From Myxococcales bacterium (lineage in GTDB: Bacteria; Myxococcota; Myxococcia; Myxococcales; Myxococcaceae), in contig PMBV01000114.1 of NCBI GenBank assembly GCA_003153055.1, forward strand, positions 1 to 32,670: DNA of 32,670 nucleotides, given 5' to 3'. Both the position numbers and the translations under genes were made by a program. Within the stretch, counting starts at the first letter, position 1; each line of letters starts with the position of its first letter. The notes beneath the pieces were generated by a model. It saw only the letters and a program-made list of their open reading frames with translations, was not told where the DNA came from and ran no database searches. Positions 32,348 through 32,670 of the stretch are shown here, in pieces.

Positions 32348-32670
32348 ATGAAACGACGACAATCCTGGGCCCTTTCGCCCCTGCTCCTTTCTCTTGCGTG
32401 TGGACTCGAGCACCCCGTTGAGAGCACCGAGGCGCAGAGGGGCTTGGCGACGCAAAGGGTTCACTCGCAAGCCCTCTATTCGACTGCTGGAACCACCATG
32501 TGGGGGCCGGGGGCGCACATCCCGGTGTGCTGGGTCACCACGGGTTTCGACGAAGAAAAGGCGATCATCGTCAACGCGCTTCACCGGACATGGGAGCGCT
32601 TCGGAAACGTGACGTTCCAATGGGGCGGAATCTGCCCCACGGAGCCCTCACGCCTGATCCGCGATCATGA
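32348..32670 (+). CDS. lipoprotein, probable zinc metalloprotease-like, N-terminal fragment
   Basis: The gene runs out of the window; about 107 residues are visible. It begins MKRRQSWALSPLLLSLACG, a lipoprotein signal with lipobox LSLAC, after the ribosome site GGAGA. The mature start contains MWGPGAHIPVCWVTTGFD, then ALHRTWERFGNVTFQWGGIC. The order VCW...TWxxxxxVxFxWGxC is that of myxobacterial matrixin- or astacin-like zinc metalloprotease lipoproteins. The HExxH zinc motif would lie beyond the window, so the enzyme call is provisional. It probably sits in the outer membrane. Family assignment is by memory of similar proteins. Confidence 0.55.
   Translation, partial: MKRRQSWALSPLLLSLACGLEHPVESTEAQRGLATQRVHSQALYSTAGTTMWGPGAHIPVCWVTTGFDEEKAIIVNALHRTWERFGNVTFQWGGICPTEPSRLIRDH

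Noticed and set aside
1..32670. tRNA, rRNA, CRISPR arrays, insertion sequences or attachment sites
   Set aside because: None seen on reading; no transposase, integrase or regularly spaced repeats. A covariance-model scan would settle RNA genes.

Overview
The window reads as a piece of a myxobacterial (Myxococcota) chromosome. Supporting signs are very high GC, GTG and TTG starts, many Cys-rich or Asp-Gly-Gly-rich lipoproteins, and a membrane Ser/Thr protein kinase next to a PEGA-domain protein. This placement is inferred from content and style; no rRNA, tRNA, CRISPR array, integrase or insertion sequence was seen.

Layout. 1-5466: the end of a LarA/DUF2088-like protein, a large lipoprotein, two small secreted or membrane proteins, a LysR regulator, a class I SAM methyltransferase with a decayed tandem copy of its 5' end, and a small membrane protein. 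5593-10665 (minus strand): a tightly overlapping shikimate operon. A trifunctional shikimate kinase / 3-dehydroquinase / shikimate dehydrogenase is followed by aroC, aroB and aroA, so all steps from DAHP to chorismate are encoded together. 10716-15665: a Cys-rich lipoprotein, then a Ser/Thr kinase, a PEGA-domain protein and a TonB-dependent receptor in one apparent operon. 15734-18929: an overlapping pair, a P-loop/TPR-like protein and a ComEC-type metallo-beta-lactamase-fold hydrolase, resembling a bacterial conflict (defence) module. 18994-23799: an ECF sigma factor with a fused zinc-finger tail, a rhodanese, a UlaG-like hydrolase, a GNAT-like protein and a sirtuin. 23846-27725: a lipoprotein built from a flagellar hook (FlgE-like) core, then a bacterial member of the ERG2 sterol isomerase / sigma-1 receptor family paired with a polytopic membrane protein. 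27809-30253: the AmmeMemoRadiSam trio (MEMO, AMMECR1, radical SAM). 30325-32670: an acyl-CoA synthetase and the start of a probable metalloprotease lipoprotein.

The best candidates for undescribed biology are the ERG2/sigma-1 receptor homologue with its membrane partner, the hook-like lipoprotein without hook assembly helices, and the P-loop/MBL pair. The AROM-like enzyme fusion is the clearest biochemical novelty in an otherwise well understood pathway.
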